The notes: a model not told the origin generated them from the sequence alone. Numbered from the stretch's first letter, positions 49,367 to 60,921 are shown. The stretch is DNA of 64,000 nucleotides from Glandiceps talaboti (GCF_964340395.1 NW_027554296.1:64007-128006); one strand, 5' to 3'. Made by a program: numbers and translations.

Positions 49367-49981
49367 AAGGAGTCAGAACATATATGGTCGATATAATTAT
49401 TGGTTAAGTGCATAGATTGAAAAGTGACTTAGTACAGTCTATAATAGTTTCTGGTGTTATTATATCCAACCATCTCTGCATTATCAGTCACCTCAATGTG
49501 GCGCTACCTCCTCCAATTATCACCATGAAGATGACACAGAACATTCATAATGTAAATCACACTGTCCGCATGGAAGACCTTCACAGTATACTAGCTCCAT
49601 CTGAACATTTAACAGCCTAGGATCTCGACATTAAATTCAAATGGTAAGTCATGCGGCAGTAAAGCCGCAGAGACTTTCATCTTGTCGAAGTGATCTTTGG
49701 TATAATTCTATAAACGACTGAGAAGGCAAAGCGACAATGTCGTCATGCTGAGCACTTATGGCGAAAGACAAATTTGACAGTTCATAAACAATTATATCAG
49801 GATGCAAAGAACCACATAACAGATCTTCTACATAACGCCAAAACTGACTACTTCAGCCAAAAAATCCCAGAGTCAATCAAGCAAGCAGATATTTAGTGTG
49901 ACTAATTTACTACTTCGTAAGGAAAAGAGTTCTCCCATTCCGACACTGTTTCCTCTCCTTGAATTGCCAAAACAGTTTGTA
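49367..49981 (+). pseudogene. CR1-like LINE fragment, copy 3
   Basis: Near-identical duplicate of 47548-48162, about 1820 bp away, within the same repeated unit. Confidence 0.75.
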
Positions 49982-50338
49982 TGTATGTATGTATGTATGT
50001 ATGTATGTATGTATGTATGTTTGTACGTACGTACGTACGTACGTACGTACGTACGTATTTATGTATGTATGTATGTTTGTACGTACGTACGTACGTACGT
50101 ACGTTTCACGTACGTATTCATGTATGTATGTTTGTACGTCGTACATACGTACGTACGTATATAACTATTTATGTGTGTATGTACATGTATATAATTGTTT
50201 ATGTGTGTATGTATGTATGTATGTATGTATGTATGTTTGTATATAATTGTTTATGTGTGTGTGTATGTATGTATGTATGTATGTATGTATGTATGTAGTA
50301 TGTATGTATGTATGTATGTAGGTATGTATCTGTCTGTG
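49980..50338. repeat. (GTAT)n and (ACGT)n microsatellite block, second copy
   Basis: Same layout as 48162-48520, with the GTAT run longer and the first ACGT run shorter (about 50023-50056), showing slippage since duplication. Confidence 0.95.
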
Positions 50339-50349
50339 TTCATGTGTTT

Positions 50350-50585
50350 TTTGACCCCAATGACACACCAATGGTAAGATCATTTTGACTTGAACAATAA
50401 TTTTCTCAACTAGACACCCGAGGTAATACATCTAGTAGTATATATCATGGCGTGTGCGCACGCACGCATGCACGTACACATACACACACACCCACACACA
50501 CAGATTGACATACACAGAGACAGACAGAGACACTTAGCAATGCCTATAACACTAATGAATCTTATCAGTTCAGTTGTGCTAAAAA
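50350..50585 (+). mobile_element. F2 element 3' end, copy next to exon B6
   Basis: Duplicate of 48530-48762. Confidence 0.8.
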
Positions 50586-50666
50586 AATGAAACGATAAAA
50601 TGGAATGGAATGCCCACTAGTCAGCATACATGACATAACATAAGAAATGTACAGGAATGACATTAC

Positions 50667-50807
50667 CTTGTTAGCACTATTGACGAGATTCAGGACGTCA
50701 CCTTTCTTCATGGACGCCTCACAAGGACTCTCCTCGACATAATCGTTCACGGCAAGTACACATTCCTTGCCTACCAGTACATCATTACCAATGGGTTCTT
50801 CTTGTTG
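50667..50807 (-). CDS. SPTAN1: Alpha-spectrin SH3 first half, exon B6
   Basis: Identical in protein to B3 and B5. Its upstream intron continues into unique sequence (from ATGCTCAAAAAG at 50904) toward exon E, so this copy is in the original E-B arrangement, whereas B1-B5 have that intron cut at the ACAAAAT position. Confidence 0.9.
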
Positions 50808-51080
50808 CTGTACCATAAACAATATAGTAAGAATTTAGCAATGTGCTAACATATTTACAAACCTAATATTCTGGGAAATACTATATATACATGTACATAC
50901 AAAATGCTCAAAAAGTTTGTTCATCTACTACAATAGGAACAGTTTTCACTAACAACAAATAATACTGTAGTTCAGTAAGCTCAGAATGGTATACATGTAG
51001 GTACAATGAACAAAGTCAATTTTTACAGTAAAACTTTATAACATAATGTCATAGCTGTCATCTAGTCTCAATAGACTTAC

Positions 51081-51173
51081 TCTACATTCCATGGCTTGAT
51101 TTCTCAAGGCATCAATGACGGTTCTGTATGCTATCAAGTCTGACATCAACACTTCATGTTTCTTCAACAAAGA
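51081..51173 (-). CDS. SPTAN1: Alpha-spectrin exon E, end of the repeat before SH3
   Basis: 31 codons, phase 0 at both ends: SLLKKHEVLMSDLIAYRTV then IDALRNQAMECR. It matches the segment of alpha-spectrin directly before the SH3 domain and joins B6 in frame (CR|QQE). Single copy, clean AG/GT sites. The intron to F (51174-54278) holds a Tc1-like transposon. Confidence 0.92.
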
Positions 51174-51733
51174 CTGTCAAATAAACCATACAAATATGTA
51201 TTTTACCAAACTGTTATATTAGATTAGATGTATCCACCGTTGTCTTAAAAACAGACAACCTGCTACAGCAGTGCAGCACATAAAATGAGGATTTACTAAT
51301 ATACAACACAAACCTGGTCAGTGGTAACAATTCCAAACTTTCTCACTACATTTTGGCTTCTGTTTTTACCTAATCATAGTATAGACCTGCATAATTAGCT
51401 GCATAAATTACTCCATCATTTACCAATAACTTGTTATACATCAGTAGCAATGGACAATGAACAACAAGCTACATGTACAAAGTCCACTACTATATTCAAA
51501 ACATAACAATTTCCTCAACCAAACAAAAAAGACAATGTCAGATTACTGACTGTATGCCTACCTCTAAAATCATACATTTCAAGATTAATATCAAATGTCA
51601 AAGTTTTCCTCAATTTCAACCAGAGCAATGAAGGATGAGGTAAGGATGATAGATTGTTGGTTGCTTCTACATCAGAACTTCACGTTGTTACTGGTGTGCC
51701 TCTAATATCCAAATTTCAACTTACAACCAATTA

Positions 51734-54255
51734 CAGTCATCGCAGTAATTTCCCGGACAGCAAACTACTGATGTTGCCAGCTAATTAATGTACAATAGAG
51801 TTCGATCGACAATTACCAAGACACATGTTTATATTGTAACTGATGTCGCTGCATCCTTAGGCCTTTCTTGTTTATTAGAACAGTGGGGTAGCGCCACGGG
51901 TGAATTCATAAAACTTTGTCCGGAAGAAACCATTTCATGTACAGGTTATAAGTTGGCATAAACATATTTGTATTTATATACTCAACTTTACTATCACACT
52001 TTGGTAAGCTTGCTAATCTTTATTTAACACCATCAATGTGTAAAAAAAAAACCCATCAAAGTCGGTAACTAATCATAAATATTGTTATTATGATTGATGT
52101 ACCACACTGCCCACCCCTTCAATGAATCGGCCTTCCATGTAATGTTTATGAGGTTCACTCAAACCATGTCTTATACTAGCTGCAATAACTGCATGTAGCG
52201 TGTAGTGACGTGGTTTTAAGGGTTCTATCCTCTGTTTTTGTGCCTTTTTTCTGTTCCAATGTTTGACTGGAAGCAATCGCTAGAATTTCTCTAACGGCAA
52301 TGCAAATAGAAGCAATCACCCTGAAAACGTGAGCACGATGTCAGTGTACTACGTCACCTTTCAAAATGTTGCTACTTTTTGGTTTTCCTCATGGTCGAAT
52401 TGTCGAACCAAACTTACGTGAAATATTAGGAGGCTAAGACATGTTAATTTGTTATTTCAACCACTGTATTGCCCAGAATTTAACACGTGTCAGATATATT
52501 TTCGTCATGTGAAAAGATACCTTATATTAGAGCACACGATGTCTTCGCCAACATATTTACAGAAACTGCTATCAAAGAAGTTGTTGCCAAGACAGCACCG
52601 TAAATATTCTCTTTTTGTGGATTTCCTTTGTATTGACTCTTGGTTATAAGTCTAATGCTACATTTAGGCCGACATATGAGCCTCACAGCCATAGAAGTTC
52701 AAACACTATGAGCACTGGAGGTACATGTATCTGTGAATATATCATTTGTGTAAAAGTTGTTATTGATGTCTACATTTTAGATACTTGTTCTTGGGTTTTA
52801 ATTTTACGATATTTCTATCTTGAAGTTTTTCAGTGCCATTTGAATGTGAATGTACTCAGAAAAGTAATGGAGTAACTGGGGGAACCCGTCTCATTTTACA
52901 TATGCAAGTCAGATGGAGTAACGTAATTAATAAATGCAGGTAGTTCTAAACATCACTTATTACGTACAATTAGTGTTCAGTAGGATTTTTTTTTCGTTTG
53001 GTTTACTCATTGACAAATATTTCATAGCAGATGACTGATGTGCAATGTGAAATTGATAACATATATTGTGTCATTTCACCAGTGCAGTACATGTTTGGAA
53101 GTTGAGTATTGCGTGAATCATTTTTTACTTTTCTACCAGTGAATGTCTACACCACACTAATTCCTCTGAAGATTTTGTAAATTAACTCAATCATTGGTCA
53201 CTTAAAATAAATTAAAGTAAAGACGATACGAGATATTTGATACATACTGATATTGTTATACATTGTATGTACAGTAACAGACATGCACACAGTGCACAGA
53301 TCACATACGAAAGTGCAAATTTGCCACCATAACAACGAAAGGCTTAGCATTTGAAGTATTTCGGAAGGCACAATTTGCCTGCTGTCTCGTTGCGATATTA
53401 GCAGTTTGTTCATCATTTCCATCACTCCTACCTGGCTTACTAGCCAGAGAAAAGAAATTAGTTATCTGTTGTTTACTCATACTGAAACCGGCAATGGTTC
53501 TCCGCTGTGTAGGCTATCTGCTGTACTATATTGGCATGTCAAACTATCATGATTTGAGAATTAGAGACGTTGAATGACAGGAGCAAACGGAGTAGCGAAT
53601 AAAATCTAAAAACCAGAAAATGGCAAAATTATGTCGAAATCAAAGGCTTGCCAACAGTCATGTAGAAGAAGAATGATCCTATCAAATTTGTCTACACGGT
53701 TCATTGCTATCTAATGGAAGTGTCAATCAAAATTAATGTCAACAACGTTGTCTATCTGTATGCTTTGATACATTCAGAGCCAGAGTACATCAGTCCAGAC
53801 TATGTCAATCGGGATATTTAGTCTACAATGCGAAGTATAAATTACTTGCAAGTGTGACCTTCAAATGTGTTGGTAAAAAATTACCGGCAACTTCTTAGGC
53901 TAGTTACTTTATGAATAGCGTTTCAAGAAAACGCATGCATGCATCTTTTTTTATACGGTGATACCGTGACCTAGGATATTTCTATACACATCTCAAAAAC
54001 TTTTTTGTTCTTATACTCATGATACAGCAAGCAGTCACGCCATTCAGAAAGTATATGTACTTGAAATTTGTTGAGCCATTTGTGTAAACATTGTAACATA
54101 AATACAGAAACGAGTTTCTGCTGAGTCAGCATGTGTCCACATCAGTTACAAAACACACACGTGTCTCGGTAATTGTCAATTTAACTCTCAATATTGCTCA
54201 CTAATTAGCTGGCAACATCGTTAAGTTGCTGTGCGGGAAATTACTGCGATGACTG
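51734..54255. mobile_element. Tc1/mariner-like transposon with long inverted repeats
   Basis: The terminal inverted repeats are about 120 bp and roughly 80 percent identical. Both ends begin CAGTCATCGCAGTAATTTCC and share GATGTTGCCAGCTAATTA, GACAATTACC and TGTAACTGATGT. A TA dinucleotide flanks each side (51732-51733, 54256-54257). The right end lies 23 bp from the exon F boundary. Transposase remains are limited to a decayed fragment near 52449-52649. Size 2.5 kb. Confidence 0.85.
52449..52649 (+). pseudogene. Decayed DDE transposase C-terminal fragment
   Basis: The frame includes LFQPLYCPEFNTCQIYFRHV followed by KRYL. This resembles the block ending in the third catalytic acid of Tc1/IS630-type (DDE_3) transposases, normally PYSPxLNPIE. 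The NPIE acid is lost here (NTCQ). No earlier catalytic block could be read, so it is non-functional. Confidence 0.5.
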
Positions 54256-54278
54256 TAATTATTTAGTTTTTGTCTTAC

Positions 54279-54428
54279 TTTAGCTTCAACTTCATCTTTA
54301 CCATAGTCATCGCTACTCACAATACGTTCCTTCTCCTTCATCCAGGACTCTGCTTCTTTGGCATCAGCAAAATACTGGTGTACTTGTAAGGAGTAGTCTA
54401 AATCTTGTTTACGTTGGTATGCTTTGTC
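54279..54428 (-). CDS. SPTAN1: Alpha-spectrin exon F, start of the repeat before SH3
   Basis: 50 codons, phase 0 at both ends: DKAYQRKQDLDYSLQVHQYF, ADAKEAESWMKEKERIV, SSDDYGKDEVEAK. It matches helix A and the start of helix B of the alpha-spectrin repeat interrupted by SH3, and joins exon E in frame. The donor is AAA|GTAAG and the acceptor TGTAG. This is the best-conserved exon in the window. Confidence 0.93.
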
Positions 54429-54429
54429 C

Positions 54430-55095
54430 TACAACAAATCACAGTCAATATTTTCATTATTACTTCTTTGTTAGTATAGAGGCTATCAGTGCCTCCAATT
54501 CTCAAGATTTCTCTTTTTCAGGGTCAGTTCAATGAGAAATCATGAACCAAAAGTTGTTCATGCAAATGAGTAAACCACCAATTGTTAGAATGATGTCAAC
54601 AGTGTAGTAAGTACCATCCTGATATGACAAATGTACCATAATTGGGCATTCCCCCTGTAAACATTAACTTATTATTGGCAAATTCTGAGATTGATTAACA
54701 AAGACATCATATGATGTTAATGACTGTGTGGCTGGCTATGTTTTAATCTGAAATTTTATCTATCTCAGTATCTCAGACAGCTAGACATGAGAAGAGATTC
54801 AAAGTCATATCGCTTACACTACTTTTTCACATACAACCTTGACTTTCTGTTCTCAGTAGTTGAGTAATAGAAATATGAATTGTATTCCTTCTCATACACA
54901 TAATTTAAAGATTTCTCGATAACAATTATATCAACAATTGAATGGGACAGTCTGACCCAGAAATAGCTTCAGCATACTGAATTCAAAAATTGGGGGTTGC
55001 ACAATACGAGTTGGTGACAGGAAATATTGATTAGTGCCTTCGTATTGTTGCAGTATGTTTAAAGGGTTCATTTATTTAGACAAAATTTAAACAAG
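54430..55095. other. Intron or intergenic, nothing recognised
   Basis: AT-rich sequence upstream of exon F. No further spectrin exon was recognised between here and B7 at 63.9 kb, although the rod needs one before F. Confidence 0.4.
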
Positions 55096-55098
55096 AAA

Positions 55099-55214
55099 CA
55101 AGTCATTCAGAATGACATAGTCCCCACTATGATTGGGTTTTAAAGAACTGGCAGTTTATGTTGTCATTTTCTTGATATCACTATTCTGATCACTAATGAT
55201 CGAACACAACGTCA
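55099..55214 (+). mobile_element. F1 element 5' head, cut by a LINE
   Basis: ACAAGTCATTCAGAATGACA with the 11-mer TAGTCCCCACT, then ACTGGCAGTTTATGTTGTCA as in 60922-61040. It ends where the Tx1-like LINE tail starts. No F1 core was found beyond the LINE. Confidence 0.75.
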
Positions 55215-57822
55215 ATACTTTTTTTTCCTTTTTTTTTGTAATTTAAGGTATTTTATTGGATGTTATTTGTAAAGATATACATGTCATGTTACATTCCAGT
55301 TCTCAAAAGAGCAATGTTTACATTGCAATCCATTACCATTTATGATACATATGGAATGAGGGGTCCATTTCTTTAGAAAAGGTATGAGTTTGTGGTTTTT
55401 CTTTGCGATAAAGTGTTCATACTTATAAAGTAGTTTAAATTGGTTGTACAGTTCTCTGAACACAGGAAGGGATTCCTTTCTTTTACAGGAGTAAATGTAT
55501 TTTCTAACTATAAGGCTTATGAAATTGAGTAAAAGTGTCTCATCTGGGTCTGACAAAATTAGGCAGATTTTGCTAGGAACAGCCCTTAACTTAAGTGCTT
55601 TGCCCCATACAGTTATTATTGCTTCCCAGATACCAATAGTGTGTTTACAGTTGTAAAATAAGTGTTCTATGGTCTCTGAGACCGCATGACAGAAGCTACA
55701 GAGGTTTGTGGGGAACTTTACTGGGTTTAATTTGTACAGTTTCTCGTTTGTGTACAGTATATTATGCAGAATTTTAAACTGGAAGTCTCTTGATTTGCTA
55801 TCGACTGTGACTTTGAGAATTTGTTTAATACATTTTATGCCATTGCAGTAGGCCAACTCCCAGGTCTCTTTCAAGTTTCTTTTCACTGCTTGGTTTGGTA
55901 AATTTTCTGTCGATGAGTTCTGACTTTAGTTTGTGTTTTGTGATTATCCTCTATAGGAGTTGCAATACCTGATATGTTCATGCAGACATCATCTATATAA
56001 TCATCTATATTCTTTAGATTTTCTGGAATCGCATGTAAAATGCCTATCCACTTTAGTTTGAAAATGGGGGATAGTTCAGAGTGTGCCAGCTCACGCCATG
56101 GTATAATTCCATTTTCCATATACAGATCTGAAATTCTCATTATACCATGTTCAACAAATTCTGGATAGTAAATTGACATTCCCCCTATCTTTATATGTTT
56201 GTTGTTCCAAATTATTTGATTGAATTCTCCATAGAAGTCCTCTGTCACACTGGCCCACGACTCCATACATTCCTTCCAAAAGGGTGTACATCCACCAATA
56301 ATAGGTAGGGTGTTTATATTGTAATTACATTTGAAGATCAATTTTCCTCCTATTTTCTCTAATGCTTTTTTCACAAATGTTGTCCAGGGTTGAGTGAAGT
56401 CAGGGTTCAAGAACTTCTTTATTAGGATACGTTGTTGTTTTTTCATTATGGTCAGGTCTGGTACCCCTAGTCCACCTTAGTCCACCTTGGCCCACCTCCC
56501 CTATCAGGGTTTTCCTTGCAACTTTGTCCCGTCCATCCCAGAGGAAGTTGAAGATCAACTTATTTATGTTTTGGAGAACATCTTTTGGGAGCACAGCACA
56601 ATTTAATATATATGAAAACTGAGACACAGCCAAAGTTTTAATGAACTTTCACAAAAAGGGAAAGTTTTCTTGTTTTCCAAGTGTTTATGACACTTTTCAT
56701 TTTATTTAGTGCTGTTCTACTATTTAATATTTCAACCTCCCTCTGGTTGTACGCGAAATAGACTCCAACAATTTTGACAGGGGTGGTAGGCCATCGTACC
56801 CCAAACTTTAACTCCCCTCTCCCCTTCCATGGGCCAAGCCACACCCCTTCCGTCTTCTCTGTGTTAACCTTCAGACCAGAGCACGACTGGAATTTCTTTA
56901 ACACTTGAAATAGCACCTCAACGGATTTTTCACAGGTCAAAAAACAAGTCAATCAAATCATCCGCAAATGCACTTTCTTTCATTTCTATATCAGCACACT
57001 TTATGCCATGGATATCTCTGTTGGTTCTTATGGCGACTAGCAATGGTTCAAGAACTAGTATAAATAACATTGGCGATAAGGGGTCTCCTTGTCTGATCCC
57101 ACGGCCTAATTTAAAATATCCAGTGCTATACCCATTGTTCATCACACAGCTTTCTATATTATTATACATTGCCCTTATCCAGCCGATAAATCTAGGGCCA
57201 AAATTGTATCTCCGGAGTACCCTGTATAAAAATTCCCAGTCTACACTATCAAACTCTTTTTCGAAATCAATTGCCAAGAGTATAGCCGGGATCTCAAATT
57301 TGTTGGTAAAATGAAAAATCTCGTCAATTAACCTTACATAGTCACCTATGTTACTCCCCTTTACAAAAGCATTTTGGGAAGAGCTAACAATGTTTGGGAA
57401 GAGCTTTTGAAGTCGTTTTGACAGGGATTTCGACACCAGCTTCATATCAACATTAATTTAAGGATATTATTGGTCTCCAGTTCTTCAACAATTGTCTGTC
57501 CTGACCCGGTTCTTCAATTAGTGTAACTATACTTTGTTTCTGTGAGACTGAGAATTCCCCTACATTTTGTACCTCAATGGCAGTGTTAAAAGAGTCCATT
57601 ACCAATTTACTAACTAATGGCCAGAAATGTTTATAGAATTCTACAGTTAACCCATCGTTACCAGGGGATTTGTTCTCCCTCATGGTGCCAGTGTACTGAA
57701 TACTTCTCCTGGAGATAGTGGTGACTCCAAGAGGGTCTGTGCATCCATGTCAAGTTGGGGAATATTTGGGTTATCAAGTATATTCCTACATTCCTCCTCA
57801 TCAAAGGCCTGCTTTGAGTATA
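55215..57822 (-). pseudogene. Tx1/L1-like LINE, 5' truncated, frameshifted
   Basis: Frames in order on the - strand: 57683-57453 (NKSPGNDGLTVEFYKHFW, NWRPIISLN), 57445-56930 (AIDFEKEFDSVDWEFL, GRGIRQGDPLSPMLFILVLE, AFADD near 56960), 56952-56638 (SGLKVNTEKTEG), 56633-56400, 56446-55883, and 55886-55284 with FPTNLCSFCHAVSETIEHLF, a zinc-ribbon-like RT C-terminal domain. This covers RT and C terminus of an L1-superfamily ORF2; Tx1 fits best. The endonuclease is missing. Frame breaks occur near 57670, 57450, 56940, 56635, 56440 and 55885. The tail is A-rich (55220-55243 complement). Similar 17-mers flank it (55205-55221, 57823-57839). Confidence 0.9.
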
Positions 57823-57839
57823 CACAACATCAACACTTT

Positions 57840-58265
57840 AAAAAAAGGTATATGAGGCTGTTATACTTTTTTGACGACGCTGAAGAATGCTAGTCGAAAG
57901 TCTGCAGCATCGTGTACAGTGTTTTTGCTAAGGTTTGGGAACCCCGGTAACAGAAAGGGGAAAGAGGTAAAACTGGTAGTGCTTCCCATGCAATGTATCA
58001 TAGTTTAGGTGGGGAACCCCGGTAAAATGATGTGGGAACCCCGGTAGATTTTACCTACTTACCGCCCTTAAATAAAACACTGGTGTAATTCACATGTACT
58101 GTACATGCAGATATCAATGTATAGTTTTTTCACCTGTTGTCAGTTCACACTTCGTCTTTATAAATAGTCGAGTATTTGTCATTATTGTAATTAATGGTCG
58201 TCTACATTGAAATTTTAATACTTCATTCATTATCTTTGAAATCAATACGCCCATGTGGGCAGAAA
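57840..58265. other. No gene; short GGGAACCCCGGTA repeats
   Basis: GGGAACCCCGGTA occurs three times (about 57937, 58014 and 58032) in a G-rich patch. Nothing else was recognised. Confidence 0.5.
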
Positions 58266-58269
58266 ATGA

Positions 58270-58905
58270 AAGTACAATTATTAAAGTGAGTGTGTGTGGG
58301 GGTCAAGCATTTGCATATCACTGATACATGTTATGAACAATTCTTGATCTAAGCACCACTAAGAATGTTCCCATCAAATTTTAACCCAATCTACTCAATA
58401 AATTTGGCATTATTTATAGATTTTTGACCAAAAACACACTGATTAGATTGTCATGTCATTAATATTTCTTAATATAAATACCCTGAAGAACGTTCCAACC
58501 AAATTTCAGTCCAATCTGTTCAGTAGTTTTGGAATTAAACATTTTTCACCAAAAAGACACATTTTGAGACCTAATTTGCATATCACTGATGGGATCATCT
58601 GATCCTGAACATTTCTTAATTCAAATGCTCTAAGAATGTTCCCATTAAATTTCAGGCCAATCTGCCCAGTAATTTTTTAATTAAAGGTTTTAAGGTTTTT
58701 GACCAAATATCGTGTTTTTTTACCCAAATCACATCGGTAGTAGGATCATTTTGATTTGATCAATTTCCCAACTAGACACCCAAGGTAATATACCCACCAA
58801 ATATCATGGCAATCGGTCCAGCGGTTTTTGACTTTAAGTTGTTTACACACAGACAGACAGACAGACAGACAGACACTTTGCCATGCCTATAGCACTACTA
58901 TGAGG
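58270..58905 (+). mobile_element. F2 element 3' part, tail rearranged
   Basis: Second-type monomers (TTTTTGACCAAAA, TTTGCATATCACTGATGG, CAAATTTCAG) lead to CAACTAGACACCCAAGGTAA, GCAATCGGTCCAGCGG and GACTTTAAGTTG. The microsatellite is (CAGA)n (58848-58875), not CA. The hairpin start TAGCACTACT is present but its second arm is missing. Confidence 0.8.
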
Positions 58906-58919
58906 TTATTACCTGACAT

Positions 58920-60180
58920 CCCCTCTTCGTGCAGTTTCTATAATGTGACACAAGTTGTTAGATGAGTATCATGTTACGGAAACTTCACAAACGTTGATAT
59001 AATGGATGAAGAGTTGATATCGGGAAATAACCAATTTATCATATGCCTATGCCCAGGAGTTCAAAGGGAAATTATGAAAAATATAAGAGTACTACTTGCT
59101 ATGCCATTCACTTCATGTGTCATGTGACCTGTTTATCAGGTGACATTCATATACACATACATGTAGTTCGCTGACCCTGCTCAACCATCATTAATTTTCA
59201 TCAGATTTCGGTGTAACTTTCCATAATCATTTTGAAATACAATATTGGTATTAGAGTAAGTTCTCTAAAAGTTTCAGAAAATGCTTTAATATTGTTAATA
59301 AAAGTAGATGGTTGGCTGACCGTGAGCTTAACTACTGCATGCTGTACGATAGTGTGGTATGGGTAGCATACAGTGTCAGTGGATGGCTAATACACACAGC
59401 CATACGTGTGCCCATGATACCATTGCGAAATGTATGTACTGTGTTGTTGTGAATTTACGATCATAAATAGTATCATTTGGGTATGGATATTTTGTCAAAA
59501 TTTCCTTGTTTTGAAAATTCCAGTGCTGTGGGATACGCGATATCCCTGACGATCAGCCTCCATTTTATTTAAGTTGTTTATGTTCAGAATCGACATGTTT
59601 GTCCAATTAGAGATGTGTTTTCTGATGACATTTAACATAAATGTCATGACGTTTAATGTGAATATCATTGACGTTTAACATCCCATATCAGATATTTCAT
59701 GTTAAACATCTCAAGGAGTGATTGATATGGGCATAGGTATATGATAATGAATAATGTTTTTATGTTTTGTCTTGAGAGCTGTAGGTTTAGATGACTGATT
59801 CTTGCACTTTTAGTACAGTTCACAAAGCAAGTCAAAAATGTGGACCAAGACTTTGATGATTGACTGACCAATTTTGCCATGATAGTAGTTTGTTGTTAGT
59901 TTGTCTGCTTATTATAAAACCTATCTCACATTCTCCCACCTTCTTCATTAAAGAGCAATGGGTGTGTGAAAGGTTTTCACATTTTTTCTACGACTTTGCT
60001 GACCTCCCAAGACAAAAAATAGAAAACATGTAACAGGTGCAAGACTCCTCAATAGGATAAACATCTGAGATATTGATATAACAAGCAGTCGATCATCGGA
60101 GATGACTCCGTCCCCGCAATGGATATTTTCAGGTGATTGCCACCTGCAGTCATGGTAGTGTGATGTATAAAATTGTATGA
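58920..60180. other. No recognisable gene
   Basis: Unique AT-rich sequence. TGACGTTTAA occurs near 59647 and 59667 as a short local repeat. Frames at 59665-59880 and 59948-60238 resemble no family. Confidence 0.4.
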
Positions 60181-60182
60181 AA

Positions 60183-60290
60183 TATAGTGCCAATGGCACT
60201 GTAGGACAACTGTTTAATTGACTGAATATTGCATACATTTTTTTTGAATGTTTATTTATTTGTCTACTAATCTATGTTCATATACATTAG
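60183..60290 (+). mobile_element. F2 element 5' end fragment
   Basis: Starts with AGTGCCAATGGCACTG, a 5-bp stem hairpin (GTGCC/GGCAC), and TAGGACAACTG, then a partial first-type monomer (TTGCATACATTTT, GAATGTTTATTTA). It gives the clearest view of the F2 5' end. Confidence 0.65.
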
Positions 60291-60921
60291 GGAGCCTTCA
60301 GTACTTACAGAAGGGGGAGGGCCGGAGAAATCACACATGGTTAGTTAAGTAAAACATGACCCTCCCAAATTCTCCATTTGTTAAAAATGACCCTCCCCTT
60401 TGTCCCATTTTGTAAAACATGACCGTCCCCTCCCCATGACAACTGAACGTTAATCAATATTCCCAGGGGTGAACAAATCAGTGGTCCTGCTGAAAGAATT
60501 AGTGGTCCCTGGTCCCGCTAATGTGAAACATTAAATCTTGCCTATGAATCTATATATTCAGACTTACACCACTTTTAGTTGAACAATACACAATTTATAA
60601 TAATAAATACAAAGTTGACATGCTTGGTTTCAGTCAATTGACAATTCTATTATATTTGTAATTATTATTTTTGAGGCATCGATGAATCGAAAAACATTGA
60701 ATGGCGACTTCACTTGGATTTCACAAATGATAAGAAATTTGACAGAAATATGTGACAAGAACATTGGAAAACAGTTTTAGTCATGATTGCAGTATGACGA
60801 CAAAAGTTGTACTACGTTTTGTCAAAATTGTCTGGAAAACCCAGACATTGCAAGCAAATCATCACAAGTGTACAAAGAAACTGACTACTTCAAAGTTGAT
60901 CCTATAAAATCTCACGAAAAA

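Larger units (their letters stand above)
37387..50890 (-). repeat. Rearranged tandem array of alpha-spectrin exons
   Basis: Spacings show separate events: D2 to D1 1833 bp, A2 to A1 1840 bp, A4 to A3 1639 bp, A5 to A4 3261 bp, B6 to B5 1823 bp. Introns are copied almost unchanged with the exons. The three recurring segments are B with its flanks, C with its flanks, and A with its flanks. The joins are B-intron to exon C start (AAATTTAAATCC, near 42356, 44004, 45625, 47260 and 49080), A-C intron to the F2 hairpin arm (CACTAGTTGTGCTA, near 42029, 43666 and 46928), and C downstream intron to A upstream intron (near 41635, 43272 and 46533). Confidence 0.85.

Noticed and set aside
52088-52276. Basic - strand frame inside the Tc1-like element as a second transposase part
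   Set aside because: Opposite strand to the DDE-like fragment and no recognisable DNA-binding fold; could not be supported.
57003-57314. A + strand 103-codon protein
   Set aside because: It is the antisense shadow of the LINE reverse transcriptase.
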